Positions 45,331-58,012 are shown, counted from the first letter of the stretch. The stretch is 64,000 bases of DNA from Rosa chinensis (GCF_002994745.2 NC_037091.1:25301789-25365788); one strand, 5' to 3'. Made by a program: numbers and translations. The notes: a model not told the origin generated them from the letters alone.

Positions 45331-47286
45331 TGACGCGCTTCTAGCAAGCGCATAATTTAACCCTGAAATGTCGTTAGTAATATAAGTAAGTAGGGATCGT
45401 TCTATTCCGGGGATTGAGGGTACACCTATCAATGTCAAACAATTAAACAATTAAAATTAAAACAAAGTATAATATTCACAAATATATTCACAACTATAAA
45501 CATTATTTACGAAAAAAAGGGGGATTTTGTTTTTGGATTTTCGAAAATAAAACTAAGTTAACAAAATAATTAAAATGCAAAAACATAAAAATATGAATGG
45601 AATGAGAGAACAAAGATCAAAATCGAAATATATGATTAAAATTGATTCAAACCCTAATATTGTTCATCTAAGTCATGAGAAAGGAGTTGATCATGTGAAA
45701 CGTTAAAAGCAAACAATTTCCCATATTTTACTTTTCAATGCTAATTAACCTAAGCGAAAGCACCTAGATCAATCCTATCAAACATGCATTCAAGCACTAG
45801 AAAGCTAGTTAATCATAACATGTTTAATGCATTACACATAGAGAAAGGCTATCAACTCAAGTGTACAACTTAGTATGGAAAAGTCCACCTAATTGCAATC
45901 CTCGTTAATTAAATTCGATCTTTGTACAAAACCTTTACTACTTTGATTCAAGTTTACACAAAACGAAAAGTCGATTTCATGTTCTTAAACCTAGCAACAA
46001 TTATGCATAAACCCTATAAGTGTCGACCCAAATAAGATTAATACACAAAGGATATCTATAACGCAAATTTAATGAAGCAAACCCACATAAGCAACTCTCG
46101 AAGAACAATGATATGAATCTGAAAATATCAATTAATCATAAAAATTCCAGAAATAATACTTTGTTCATACATATATGTCAACTAGAACAAAACCAACGAA
46201 ATCAAAGTAAAGGTTACAAAGGAGAATCGGATTACACCGTGAGATGGAGATGAGATGAACAAATTGAGGATGTAGTCTCTTGAATCTCGAAAGCAAGCTT
46301 CAAGGATGATGATGGAGGATGATGCTCACGGCAATTCTTCTTCTCCCTTGGCCTTGCTTGAACTCGTGGCTTGCTCTAGAGGGTGGAAAGGAAAATGGAA
46401 AGGAAATGGAGAGATAAAGAAGATGAATTAGATGAAGGAATGTTTGTCTCTTTGTTTTTGCCTCTATTTATAGGCTTCCAAGCAACACTATTTGGCCTTT
46501 AAACAAATCATAATGGTTTAGGTTTGAGCACTTAAACACTTGGTGGATTTGTTAGGTGAGAGCACTTTCTGCTCCTTTATTCCTTTAATTTTTATCTCCA
46601 CTAAGAACTCAGATTTAGCCTTTGACTTCTTCATATGAAATTATCCACCATGAGTGTAGATTACTGTGGTAAAATTTCAGAATTTATTGCCATGTGGTTG
46701 GGCCGGAAATGCTGCTGGACCTCTTACAGGTCCAGTTTTCCAGTTTTGCTTCTGCAGAAAATTGGACTGATTGTTTGAAGGCCTTCCACTTCTATCTAGA
46801 TCTTGCACTCTTCATATGAAATGTTCCTTTGGGTGTCTAGAATGGATCTGGAAGGTTTCAGCTCATTTGAAGTTCATTTGATCAGGCGGCCGCTCCTTCT
46901 TCTTTGCTTGGCTTGGTTTCTCCTCGGAGTAGGAATATGTGTAAAATTGATCTTTTAGTACATTTCACCTTCATCTACTCCAATGTACCTTCATCTTTTC
47001 TCCCCTTGGTGTTTGCAAGCTCCTCTTTCCATTTATGAGTTCATTTCCACTTTTTAGCTCGGAGGTCCTGAAAATAGAAACTAATAAGAAAAATAGAAAC
47101 TTTCCTAAACTGAAAATGGAAACTTTCTAAAAATGAAAATTAGAAACTACAAAATAGAAACTTTCTACAAATAGGAACTTTCCCAATCGAAGAATGGAAA
47201 CTTTCCAAAACAGGGATTTTCTAAGGAAATGGCGCAGAAAATGTAGGGAAAAGCAGTTAAAACGTCGCATTAAAATGCTCCTATCA
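45331..47286 (-). repeat. Athila-type LTR, right arm
   Basis: 1,956 bp, inverted relative to 38,014-40,003. The outer end TGATAGGAGC (reversed) abuts Ty3 gag at 47,287. The 34-bp length difference is explained by one unit of the CTCACCTAA tandem repeat. Confidence 0.92.
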
Positions 47287-49310
47287 GGTCGTCATGAGGT
47301 GAGTGAATACCTCGCTCCTCCTCCTATGAGAAAGTGATTGGTTCCCAACCAATTTTGGCCATTTTGGCGGATCGGTCATAGAGGATGTTGAATACTTCTT
47401 TTGGGTGGTTACCGCGCTCATAACGCTTTCTTGATCTGTGCGACAAACTGCCTATGAAAGCGCCGCCATCAATAGTGTTAATTCGCCGCATTGGTTCGAT
47501 GTTGGCGACAACTGGTTGCGGCTGTCGGACTTTGTACTGTTCCAACTTTCCGTCTCGATACAATGACTCAATTGCAGTCTTGAGGGCATTGCAGTCATTA
47601 GTGTTGTGACCGCTATCTTCATGGTGTTTGTACCATTTGGAGGTGTTTCTAGGTTTTCCTACCCTGGGGTATTTTCTTGGGGTGGTGGTGGGATTTGATC
47701 TTTGCACTGATCATATATTTATGCATATGACGCCGTGAAGATTGTAAAAACCTCAAACTTTTGAGCCTTTGTGGCGGACTTATTGTTACGGTTGTCGCAA
47801 TTGTCGCGGCGATCATTGTGAAACTATATGTTGCCCTTATTGTGATACTGCTGGTCCTTTTGTCGCTTGTCTTGGTAGTTACCCTGTTGCCACTCCCTTT
47901 TTTTGTCATTTGGCGTTGTGGTTATGTTTGGAGTGGTGGTGGTGTTTCCTTGTTGGAATGTGGTAGGTTGGGGGGTTTTTAGTGGAGTTTGTGGTGCTGG
48001 TGGTGTAGCGCCATAAGTGCTGTATTCAGCTTGGGCATGTAGGACTGCCTCACTCATGACGTAGTCATATGTGGCGTTTGGACAATTACAGTTGAGGTGG
48101 TATAGAAAACTTGCCTTGAGGAGTCCTTGCTTGAAGGCTGCCAGGGCCATTGTTTTGTCAAGATCCCGACATCTCGACGTGGCAGTCCTCCATCTTGTGA
48201 CAAATGACTTTAACGACTCATCAATACCTTAGTTGATGCTGAATAGCTGGCTGGAGTTGTGGTACCCGTCCGTCATGAGGATGAATCGTGACAGAAATGC
48301 ATTTGACAGAGCTGAGAATGAATCCATGGAACCTTGTAGGCATTCGAAAAACCAACTCATTGCCTCGCCATCCAACATTTCGCTGAATAGGTGACAAAGA
48401 GTTGCGTCGTCAAATCCCTTGTTATTGGTGACCTTTTTGAAAGTATCCATGTGCAGGAATGGATCTGTTGAACAGCTAAATTGGGCTATCCTCGGCGTCT
48501 TGGCATATGTGGGTATGACGGTTTGCAAAATTCTGGTGGTAAATGGACATGGTTGTGCCGCAAAGAGTGGATTCTGTGCTGGCGGTAGAGTGCCAGCCTC
48601 AGCTCTAAGCAACCTTTCCTCTAGTTCCCGCATCTTTTCTAATATAAAGGTGGTAGCGTCAACAGTCGGTCTAGGCACGTGTTGGGTCGTTGCCACCATT
48701 TGCTGTTTGGGTGCCAGCATGTTTCCGGTTCCCCTTTGTTGACCGACGCTGAATGAATTATCGTATTGCGGATGTGAGTCCGCTACCTGATCTTGCGCTA
48801 ACTGCGACGGTGGTGTCGGTCTTAATCTTGCTAGTTCAGTTGTGTTTAGGGTGACACCCATTGGGCTTATTGGTATCGGTGCTGCTCTTATCCCTATGCC
48901 TGGACTGAGTTTCGCGCTTTGTGAGTGTTCACTTTGGGTTGGTCATGCATTTGTCCCTAGCGCCTTCTTCAGCTCGTCAAACTTTGATAATAGTGTCACC
49001 ACTTGATTTTGAGCTTCCGCCTTTTCCCTTCGTTCCTTTTCTCGCTCTCTGTTTGCGTTGTGCAAATCTGTCAGGGCTATTTCTAACATAGAGGCAAGAT
49101 CCCAGCCTTGTGCCTGACGGTTTATGCCGGTCTGATTTTCCATGATAGATTGTCTTGGGAGCATCTCGGGGGTGTCTAGATGTTGACCGTCAGTATTGAT
49201 TGGTGTGGTGAACAATTCAAGGTTGACAGTTGCTGGATTAGTAGGGTTGGGCTGAGGGTTGATGGGTTGACTGCTTGATCTTCAACGCCCTCGCCACTTC
49301 CGCTAGCCAT
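47287..49310 (-). pseudogene. Ty3 gag, broken
   Basis: Minus strand from ATG 49,310 (MASGSGEG). Frames change several times: 49,215-48,943, 48,861-48,229, 48,150-47,824, 47,707-47,324. Recognisable gag matrix/capsid words: TDPFLHMDTFKK, CHLFSEMLDGEAMSWFF, NAFLSRFI; then a nucleocapsid-like segment WYKHHEDSGHNTNDC and ALKTAIESLYRDGKL. The end EPITFS...HSPHDD is cut by the Athila block; the protease continues at 35,337. Confidence 0.85.
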
Positions 49311-49345
49311 GGTAGATTATAGGGAATGACTCTTAGTTCAAAAGA

Positions 49346-49363
49346 TTCCCACAGACGGTGCCA
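49346..49363 (-). promoter_or_regulatory. Ty3 primer-binding site
   Basis: Minus strand TGGCACCGTCTGTGGGAA directly after the 5' LTR, the usual form of plant Ty3 primer sites (TGGCGCCGTCTGTGGGAA). Confidence 0.85.
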
Positions 49364-49364
49364 A

Positions 49365-49769
49365 TGTTGATGTTCAAAATACCGCCATATGATGTCGGCT
49401 TCCAATAACGTGAACTAGCGTCCAATCTTCCGATATGTGTAGAGTTTATGAAGTCCCGCTAATTTGTCAAGAGAAATACAACGGCGTCAAGATGCGAGAC
49501 CGCGGTTAGCTGTCTTCACTCCTCCGATGCTGAAGTTAGACGATGTACTTGTATTGACAAATGTAGCAGTAGATAGCTATTAAATGCGTAATGAATGAAG
49601 AGAGAGAAGTGGACCATTTATAGGTGAAATAGAGAGTTACCTCACTCTTGTTTTTGATGTGGGACTGATACACTTCAATTTGCTGAGTTTTGGTCCTTTA
49701 TGCAGAGACAACTTTGGGTGGCGCGTGTCGGCGCATCAAGGCATATTTCGGCCTGGAGTTGCCTTGCCA
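49365..49769 (-). repeat. Ty3 5' LTR
   Basis: 405 bp, partner of 31,009-31,414. Confidence 0.9.
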
Positions 49770-50290
49770 ATGAAGGTTGTCTTGCTGTGTTTCCAAGGGT
49801 CACACCGTTGAAGTCATTCCGACAAGGTGAGATGGTTAGGTATGAGTACTGATTATGGCCGGCAAGTGTTATGTATGTACAGGTAGAGATATCAATAAAT
49901 TTTACAAGGTATTGAAAACTTCTCTTCTTTATTTTATATTTTTTTGGCCAAATTGAAAACAACTCTTCTAATATGAAACATTTATATAACTACATATATG
50001 ATAAAGCATATGGTCTATTTCATGAAGGGTTTTAGTAACAATTTAGCATAACATTGAATGCACATTCTTAAAGTGTTTTGGCAAACAATGTACGATTTTT
50101 GTCAATTAAAGAAGCATATAATTGTTTTTAGTCCCTGCTAATCATGCATTGTGAAAATTTCAAATGTTTACTTATTCTTTGTATAAGAATACTATACCAC
50201 TTAAAACTACAAATTGATCTACCTCAACTAAAGTTATTACAGCATCAAATCAAATACTTTCTATTTGAATGACTTTTGTGATCTACTTCA
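49770..50290. other. Intergenic, no gene seen
   Basis: AT-rich. No continuation of the MBD exon found at 30,785-31,008 can be seen here. Confidence 0.4.
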
Positions 50291-50308
50291 AATATTGATA
50301 CATTAATT

Positions 50309-52034
50309 TTTTTTTTTTTTTGAAAAGGGAAAAATTTCATTACTAAACGGCCAGAAGGCCACGTACATCAGATGCTGTCTCATACCTAGGAATTAAATGG
50401 CACAAGCTGTCAAGCAAAAGACAGGTGACCCTCACTGTATAACATATTCGCTCACTTATTGAGCCTATAGACAAGACACCAAATCCTCACTACAAATCTC
50501 TCAATAAAGTAAACCTAGCTGCCTAGAGACCTCAATTGGTGTACAACTAGAGAAAACAAAGAAATAGGAAGTGCCAAGTGCTAGGCAAAGATAAAGTAGG
50601 GAAACTAAAGTTTCACTTTGCCCTTTGCTCGAGGGCTAGACGTCGAAACACCTGTAGTAGGATAGGTGAGCCTCAGAGTAGCAACACCCTGCAGCTTACC
50701 AGACCGGTGTTGCTTATTCCTACTGCCCAAGGGACGCCCCAACTTCTTCTTCAGAGTAACCAGCGGAACATCACTGTCCATATCCCTCAATCCCAGAGCA
50801 TCAGCCTGCAACGTTGGAATTTTGCCGCCGAGTATGGTCTTAAACTTTTTCAGGGAGGGATTGCAAGCATCAGCGCGCTCCCTTTTCTTAGACCCCAAGA
50901 TATCCTCCTGGACCACCTGCACACGGTCAATATCCCCACCAGTAGCCTATCCCAAATCAGCACCAGTATGCTCATTCCCATCTAAAACTTTATTCTGTTC
51001 CAGTTCATGCGCCATCGCCGAAACACTAGGAACTCCATCAACTGAGTCCGAAACTAGCAGTGATTCAGCCAGCGTGGGGGAGATATTAACAGAGCGGTCG
51101 AGTCTTCTGATCGTGGGCTTCTTTTTCTTAGGGATAGTGGAGGGCGCGGTGAAGAAGTCCCTCTTGTTCTGGGCTGTAAAAGAAAAAGAACCACCCGAAG
51201 ATGATGAGCCCGGAAAGTGGGAAGCCCTAGGCGTTGTGACAGCAGCATTCGGCATCTCACAGGAGATCCTAGCGTGTGTGAAGAGCCCACACTGTGAGCA
51301 CCTGCCTTTGAGATGTTCAAACTGAAAGTGTAGTGTCGGTTCCACGCCCTTATCCAAAAAAACTTGTCGCTCCAGCAGGACTGGCTTGGAGATGTCATGG
51401 GAGATCAAGATCCGGGTGACTCCTTTCTTAAACTCCTTATCAAAATCCAAAAAGCCGCCTAAGAGATTACCAATGAGAGTAAAGTTTTCTGGTTCTTCAT
51501 ACAAAGGGGGAATTCCAGAAACCCTAACGCAAATACGGATATGTTGGAACTGGATCTCCTGGAGAGGCTTGACACCATCATATTCTACAAAGCAAACTGG
51601 GGCTCGATCAAAGCACCAAACCCCACCTCGGAGTATCTTGTTGCGGTCACGCATCGAGTCAAAAGAGAACAGGAAAATATCTCCAGGTTTATCCTGAACC
51701 CTAAACTCGCGATCCACCATCCATGTACGATGGAAGTGAGCCTTGAAGGCCTTGGAATCCACCGTCTTACGAGTCAAAGGCTTGCCAAGCAAGAATGATT
51801 GAGAAGATCGGCGCACATGGCCTCCACCGATCTTCCCCAGGTCCGGGGCTCTTCCCCCTTCAGCTAGGGCAAGGGAGACTACAAAACTAGCCGTAACGGC
51901 GTCAATAGAGGCCATGGCTGCTAGGTAGAAGGAGGAAACTGACTCTAGGCCAGCTAGGAGGAGGCAAGGGTGCCGTGGAGAGCTAGGGTTGAGAGGAAAA
52001 ACTCTCCTAGGGTTTTTTACTAGTGATGACTACC
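50309..52034 (-). mobile_element. ORF1-only LINE (L1-type), complete with poly(A) and target duplication
   Basis: Minus-strand element with an 18-bp target duplication AATATTGATACATTMATT (50,291-50,308 and 52,035-52,052, one mismatch). 5' leader from about 52,030, one ORF, 3' end with the usual plant LINE tail AATGAAATTTTTCCCTTTTC followed by poly(A) (about 50,309-50,322). ORF2 (endonuclease/RT) is absent although both element ends are present. Confidence 0.88.
50605..51915 (-). pseudogene. LINE ORF1 protein (DUF4283 + zinc knuckle), one in-frame stop
   Basis: ATG 51,915; frame open for 322 codons to TAG 50,947-50,949, then open in the same frame to 50,605. N-terminal DUF4283-type domain (FHRTWMVDREFRVQDKPGDIF, then KILRGGVWCFDRAPV) and a short CCHC-like knuckle (CSQCGLFTHARISC). 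The C-terminal half is basic with an AT-hook-like GRPLGSRNK. Family role: RNA binding in LINE particles. The TAG is probably a decay mutation. Confidence 0.85.
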
Positions 52035-52052
52035 AATATTGATACATTCATT

Positions 52053-53056
52053 ATTCTTTAGGTTCCTAGACAAAAGTTGTCTTTGTTGAAAATAATCTAA
52101 ATTTATAATTGTTTGGTCAACTAAAAGATGAATAGTTTTTTCATTCATGCATATGGAACTAGAGAGTTAACAAATAAAATTGTTTGATTATATACTGGAA
52201 ATATGAGAGTTTTCAATTTTATAATATGCATGTGGAGTAGAAATCCCTCCTTTATATTTTTTTCTTTTCTTTTTAAACGAGGATCAAAGGTTTTCACTCC
52301 TACACTCATAGTGACTCGAACTCATCCCTCCTTTATAAATTCTATTATGTTTATACAAATAATTCCTAAATTATCAAGCATCGATTTTTGATGGTGTTCT
52401 ATATGTTCTATATGCAGACTTATATTAGCCTGGAAGGACACCACTTTTGGTCAAAGCCTCAAGTTTTGAAGCATCTCAAAAAAAATACCAATTGAAGTTG
52501 TGGTTGAACAGCTTTAAGAAAGTAGACAATTTAATCAATTTGTAGAATTATTTTGAGAATAATTCGGAGGCTCGAACTATCTAGTATGATTTTTGAAACC
52601 ATCCAATCATTTCACTGTTAATGAGAAAACTTGCATATTTAAAATAGCATTTTCTAAATATTGAAATTTAGGGTTTCATTTTTATGTGTGCATAGAGCTC
52701 AATCTTTGAGTGTATGTGCATAAATGGTGTTGGAGCAAGTTTTAAAATATATGATTTTTATAAATAAATTAAAATGTGTCACTTGGGTTTGCACCTTTTG
52801 GGAAGTGATTTTTGCATAATAAAATTTGCTAAAAGGTTTGTGACTTGTCATCACATTTCAAGAGGTAACATTTTGTGAAGTAACATATGTAGTTGAAGTC
52901 AGACGGTACAATTAATAGTTGAATCAATCTAAAACTAATCATTAAGATTTTTTTTTCTCTCTCTAGTTTATGTTCAACAAATGATGCTTATTTAATTAGC
53001 ATATCTAAACTCTTCTTTGGATTCAACCAATAGATCAACATCTTTCTATATATGTT
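52053..53056. other. Intergenic, no gene seen
   Basis: AT-rich; short ORFs only. Confidence 0.4.
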
Positions 53057-54955
53057 TGTCAGGCCCGAATTTTAAATAAAGAAAATAAAATTTGAAAAGC
53101 AATGCTCGACAAAATCGCCCAAAAATACTTAGATATTTTTTTCATTTAATCTAAGCAATAGCAAGTTTGAGCCCACAAATGTAAGTATCGACTCATCCCT
53201 TAGATTGAAACATTACATTTAACGAGAGTTTACACATTAATTTAAAACATCAAAGTAATAATGTAAACGCTCTCGGGGAGCATACTACATACACAGTAAG
53301 TATGCAAAAATAGGTTCCACAACCTAACACTGCCATGGTAAACAACAGCTCAGCCTCAACCCTGATTGCCCTGACCTACAGTGTCAACACCTACACCATC
53401 GAATAGTGTACTGGATTGCAACAACAACAAACCTGGTAAGCTTTTAAGCATGTATGAGTAAATTCAATTAACATCAATCAAACATCACAAGGAAAAAAAA
53501 TCACACTTTGATTCTTTTCAAAACTCCACATCTTAACTCACAATGAGTCAATGACAACTCACGTCACCAGAATGACAAAATCATATTTTTGTTAACTCAA
53601 CAATATAAATATGAACCCACGCACGTCCATCAAGAACTTTAAAAGAAAGAATATGCTCGAAACTCTCTTTTAAAACATGTACTTATGAGTCGCAAGTAAC
53701 GCTCATTTACTTTCACGAAATACATTGACAGACAGACTAGAGCTCTAAATGATCATAACCATAAACCCGGCCAAAGACATGGTTCTGATAAACTTGCCCT
53801 TGGTCACAACTGTGACCCCCGATCTCCACATACCAAAACATTTAAATATATCACGCAAGACCCAAGGAAATGTTACATAAATCTCAATAAAGGATTCCAC
53901 ACTCTTGATCACAACAGTGACCCACAACCTCCATAGACAAAAACAGTTAAATATTTCGCACAAGACCCAAAAAATGTTTTACACAACTCAAAATACTTTT
54001 TCAAAACAATATAAACCACCTTTTCACAATATATTGCATTTCCAAAAAGTCAAGTCACACAACAATTAAATGAACACAGTCACTAATATTGTTTTCCATC
54101 ATACAATAAATCCATCAATATATATGTATTTCACGTAAATACACACACACACACACACATGGTCATCCACTTAGGAATGCTACTAATACCAACTATAATT
54201 CACGATTTAAATAAATAAATCAGACAATAAGGAAATTCCGTTCATAAATGAATATCGTGAGATTTATTCACCTCAATATCCCGTTGCGTCTTCACACAAC
54301 ACGAGATAATGTACACAACACACTCTATCAAGCACCTAAGGAAAATACAGTCTCAACTTAGTACACGAAACACGAAACGATTAAAGTTTGAATCTCACAT
54401 TTGAACTAAAACTTGAAGTTACTCCAATCGAGTTGAAACTTCATCCGAGACCACGCGGGGTCTACGGAACACTTCAAAGATTGATATGTCAAAACGACAA
54501 GTCGATCCAACTGTCGGATCCTCACGGATTGAAAAACCGAACGAATCAAGACTACGAAAAACCTAACAAGTTTCAAACAATCAAAATAGGACTCGATCCA
54601 CATATCAAGACGCTCGTATCGATGATTAGATGATAACAGAGAAAGAAACAACTCTAACCACAGGACATGCCGCAGTATCAACATCAAAACTAGGTTGATC
54701 CAACGAGTCAAAATGAAGATCTTGGTGACAAGAACAACTTTCATACCTGGGGCTAGGGTCAATTTGGCCTAGATCACCACCGAAAGCTAAAAACTTCAAA
54801 TCAAAAATTGGAGCTCCACCATTCGAATCTAGTTGCTAGGCTAGTATGGTATGGTTGGAATTAGGAGGAGGAGAGCTTCAAAACCCGGGTGGTTTCGAGC
54901 TCAACCGCTGCCGGAATGGAAAGCTATGACCAGGGCAGCGCCGCAGTTAGGGCTG
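53057..54955 (-). repeat. Family A copy 5 (antisense)
   Basis: The reverse complement ends TTCGGGCCTGACA (53,057) and matches copy 1 from about 8,130 to 10,122: CCGGTACACTATTC-type segment, (AC)n, ACTATAGTTGGTATTAGT and GATCCGACAGTTGGATC words. Lacks the 5' quarter. Confidence 0.75.
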
Positions 54956-55208
54956 TCAATTCTGACACCAAACGACGTGATATTATAATTTATAATATTT
55001 GCCTACAAAAAATTTATTAATAAAAGAAGTTTTTTTTTCCAAAAGAATATAAAAAAAAACAAAGAAATAAAAATGCCCCAGGTCCGAGAGAGAGGTTTCC
55101 AGAAACACGGAACTCATCCGACTTAGATATATAAAGGTTGGAGAGAAGAGCAATCGGGCGGCCAAAATCCCTCGACTTTGTATTGGCGGAATTGTTCAAA
55201 CCCTAACG

Positions 55209-58012
55209 ATGCTTATAGAAGAAGAAAAGGAAGAAGAGCACAATGTGAAGACCCCAAAACCCTCGTCGTCCTCCGCCAACAAAGACGCCGCCGATGGCTT
55301 CGAAACTGCCAGCGACGGCGAGTTGGGACCGAACGAAAGCGACGATGAAACTCAACACCACGTCCAGCTTGAAGAGACGGATGACCTTGCATTCAAACAG
55401 GTTTTCAATGTTCTCCATCTCTTTGCTCATTTTGTGTCTAAAACTGTGCTCTGTCATATACATGATATTGATGATCCAATTGTTAGAAGCTTCATGTTTC
55501 TCTAGTTCAGAAATAAGAAATCTTCTTAGCGAATTACGAAGCCCATCTCGATTTAGGTCTTTCTCAGCTGTATGCAGTTTTATATATATGTGATAGAAAG
55601 TGTTTTTAGTAGTTAAGATTCCTAAACCATTGTATACATGTGATTGATATGTTGTATTTGCATCTGGAACAGAAATCGCTTGAGCAAGCAAATGAGGTAA
55701 AATTGGAAGGCAATGGACTGTTTGGGAATGGACACTATGAAGAGGCATTGTCGAAGTATGAACTTGCTTTACAGCTTGCGCCGGACATGCCTTCATCTGT
55801 GGAATTACGTTCCATATGTCATTCGAACCGTGCCATATGCTTTTCGAAGCTGGTATGTAGTCTGATTGTAACTTTTTATTTTTCTTAATATGTTTCTGTA
55901 CCGTCTCACTCTATTTGGATATGAAAGTTGAGGTATCATAGCTGAATATATACCTGTCTAGTGCATTCTCACCAATTAGATGGATCCCCCACCTTGGCTC
56001 CCTTCCTAATTAAGTGGGTGAATTTGTTTTGTAATCTTATGAAGAGAAAATCCTTGATGGTTGCACTTGATGTTAGATAGTGTCACCTGTAACGAATCCA
56101 TGCTTCAGATGCTCTTCTTTTAGGATTTGTGCTTCACTGCCTAATAGTCTTGTGGGTTCTAGTCCCCTTTTGCTTATGATTGATTATTGTGGGATTTAAA
56201 TGGTAGAGCTTTTGGAAACTAAGGGATTATAATGGAGAATAATAGGAACGGGAATAGAGAGAAGATATCAAGGCACAAAACCTTGAACAACAGTTAGTTT
56301 TCATCACTTGGAATCTGATTTTCTTTGGCACAAAGTCTTACTTATAAATCACCCTTGACGTTGCTTTTCGCATCTCTCCCCCTATCCAAAAGGAAACCCA
56401 AAAAAAGAAAAAGGGTATTATCTGTAGACTTCAGATAGGAATGACATTCAAAATGCTAAAAGAGCTAAATAAAATTGGCTTTATTAATGATGTCTAATTT
56501 TTAGAGTTGATTTTCATTGAAAAGGGCAACAAATACTGATTTGAAGGTTGTAAATAGTGATAATTCTTGCTGATATTTCTGAACAGTAGAGCTGCTGCAA
56601 CTTTCGACCATAATAAGCTTTTTCCACATTTTGTTTCGTCCTATTACTTCTTTGGAAAGGCTTCTTATTCTTTCTCATTATAACTTCTGCATTGCTCTCT
56701 ACTGCATCATTCATTCCATTGAATTCATACTAGTGCATAATCATTACTCTTTAAATCTTCATGCTACAGGGAAAATACGACGACGCGGTTAAGGAATTCA
56801 CAAAAGCACTGGAACTAAATCCTTCATATATGAAAGCGCTGATTAGAAGAGCAGAAGCTCATGAAAAACTAGAACATTTCGAAGAGGCTATTGCTGGTAT
56901 TTATGGCATTTTAAACATTTTATTGCTATATATCTTGGGACAATGTAGCACCATTATTGACTCTTTTTGTTCAGCTGTAACTTCTTTGTCTCTTCATGTG
57001 TATGGGTCAGTGGTTTTAAATGTATTGCTTCATTTTCTTTTCATTTTGCAGATATGAAAAAAATCTTAGAACTTGATCCTTCAAATGACCAAGCCAGGAA
57101 GGCCATTCGGCGCTTGGAGCCACTTGCTGAAGCAAAGAGAGAAAAGATGAAAGAGGAGATGATTGGTAAGTCAATTAATGATTTCCTGGGCATTTATTTT
57201 CACTTTGCAGGATTTGTAGTGTTATGTTTGTTTGCTGGTGGTCACTAGATCAAATTATTCCCAAATTCTGTCTGTACCCAAAAATAAATAAATAAAGGAT
57301 AGAAGCAAAGAAAGAAAAAGAATAAAACCCGACCCATATCATCATAGACCACTCTGCTAGCTTTCCACATCTTAGGGGCAGGGGAACTAGATTGTATTGT
57401 AGGGTAACTGTGCAGGTTTGCAAAATTCAATTACTTGCAAATGACTGAAGTAAATATTTTGTTTGATTTGGTGAACAATGCAAGGCTAAAAGGAAATTCC
57501 TAAAAATTTCAGTCTACTGACCATACTCTATTCACCTATGCTTTTGCTTGGCACAATAGCTTTTTATGGAAGTACTTTCATCTAGATAAAAACTTTCTTC
57601 ATGATTTCCAAAGTGAGCATTAGGACTATTCTTGTGAATGATGCCAACTGGATAATATTGAATTGATTATGTGCCTTTATTTAGAAGAATGAATATATAC
57701 ATAAATAAACTGGAAAGAAATTGAAAAAATGTTAGATGCTTTATTGGATTCATGATTGTTATTTATAGATTTTGTTATTTCTGGTGATGTTCAATACTAT
57801 GTATGAATTTGCTATGCCTGGGCGGTATAATTTGCAGGCAAATTATACAATGTAATCTGCAAATTAACGAGGCATATAATTTTTCTATGTGAACAGGGAA
57901 GTTGAAAGATATGGGCAACTCGTTGTTGGGCCGGTTTGGAATGAGCGTTGACAACTTCAAAGCTGTAAAAGATCCAAACACTGGCTCGTATTCTGTTTCA
58001 TTCCAACGTTAG
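55209..58012 (+). CDS. TTC1-type tetratricopeptide repeat protein, intact
   Basis: Five exons, GT-AG introns, continuous frame: 55,209-55,400, 55,673-55,852, 56,770-56,896, 57,052-57,165, 57,897-58,012 (729 nt, 242 aa). Acidic disordered N-terminus (residues 1-60, Glu/Asp/Ser-rich), then three TPR motifs: ANEVKLEGNGLFGNGHYEEA (about 70-103), the next ending ICFSKLGKYDDA, and MKALIRRAEAHEKLEHFEEA; then LEPLAEAKREKMKEEM and the C-terminal signature LGRFGMSVDNFKAVKDP of TTC1 proteins. TPR domains bind chaperone C-termini or other partners; animal TTC1 is a cytosolic co-chaperone/adaptor. Likely orthologue of Arabidopsis At4g30480 (from memory). ATG 55,209 is the first ATG of the frame; the sequence upstream looks like a short 5' UTR. 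Confidence 0.93.

Larger units (their letters stand above)
42782..47286 (-). repeat. Palindrome right arm
   Basis: Inverted copy of the left arm, about 4.5 kb. Differences seen: one 34-bp unit fewer in the LTR, poly(A)/poly(T) length changes and scattered single bases; three substitutions in 687 bp of the homeobox ORF. The differences show two real copies rather than one sequence read twice. Confidence 0.97.
31009..49769 (-). mobile_element. Nested Ty3/gypsy element with both LTRs
   Basis: Direct LTRs 31,009-31,414 and 49,365-49,769 (about 30 differences by eye), minus-strand orientation. Order on the minus strand: 5' LTR (right), primer site, gag, protease, RT, RNase H, 3' LTR (left). Integrase is missing: RNase H runs straight into the LTR near 31,415. 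It is interrupted by a Pack-MULE (32,227-33,821) and by the Athila/homeobox block (35,338-47,286). The flanking 5-mers (GGTAG and ATGAA) do not match as a target duplication. Confidence 0.9.

Noticed and set aside
38014..47286. Palindrome as pure assembly error
   Set aside because: The arms differ by a 34-bp repeat unit, homopolymer lengths and coding substitutions, and the left flank is distinct Athila 3' sequence. Long-read confirmation would still be needed, as noted in the finding.
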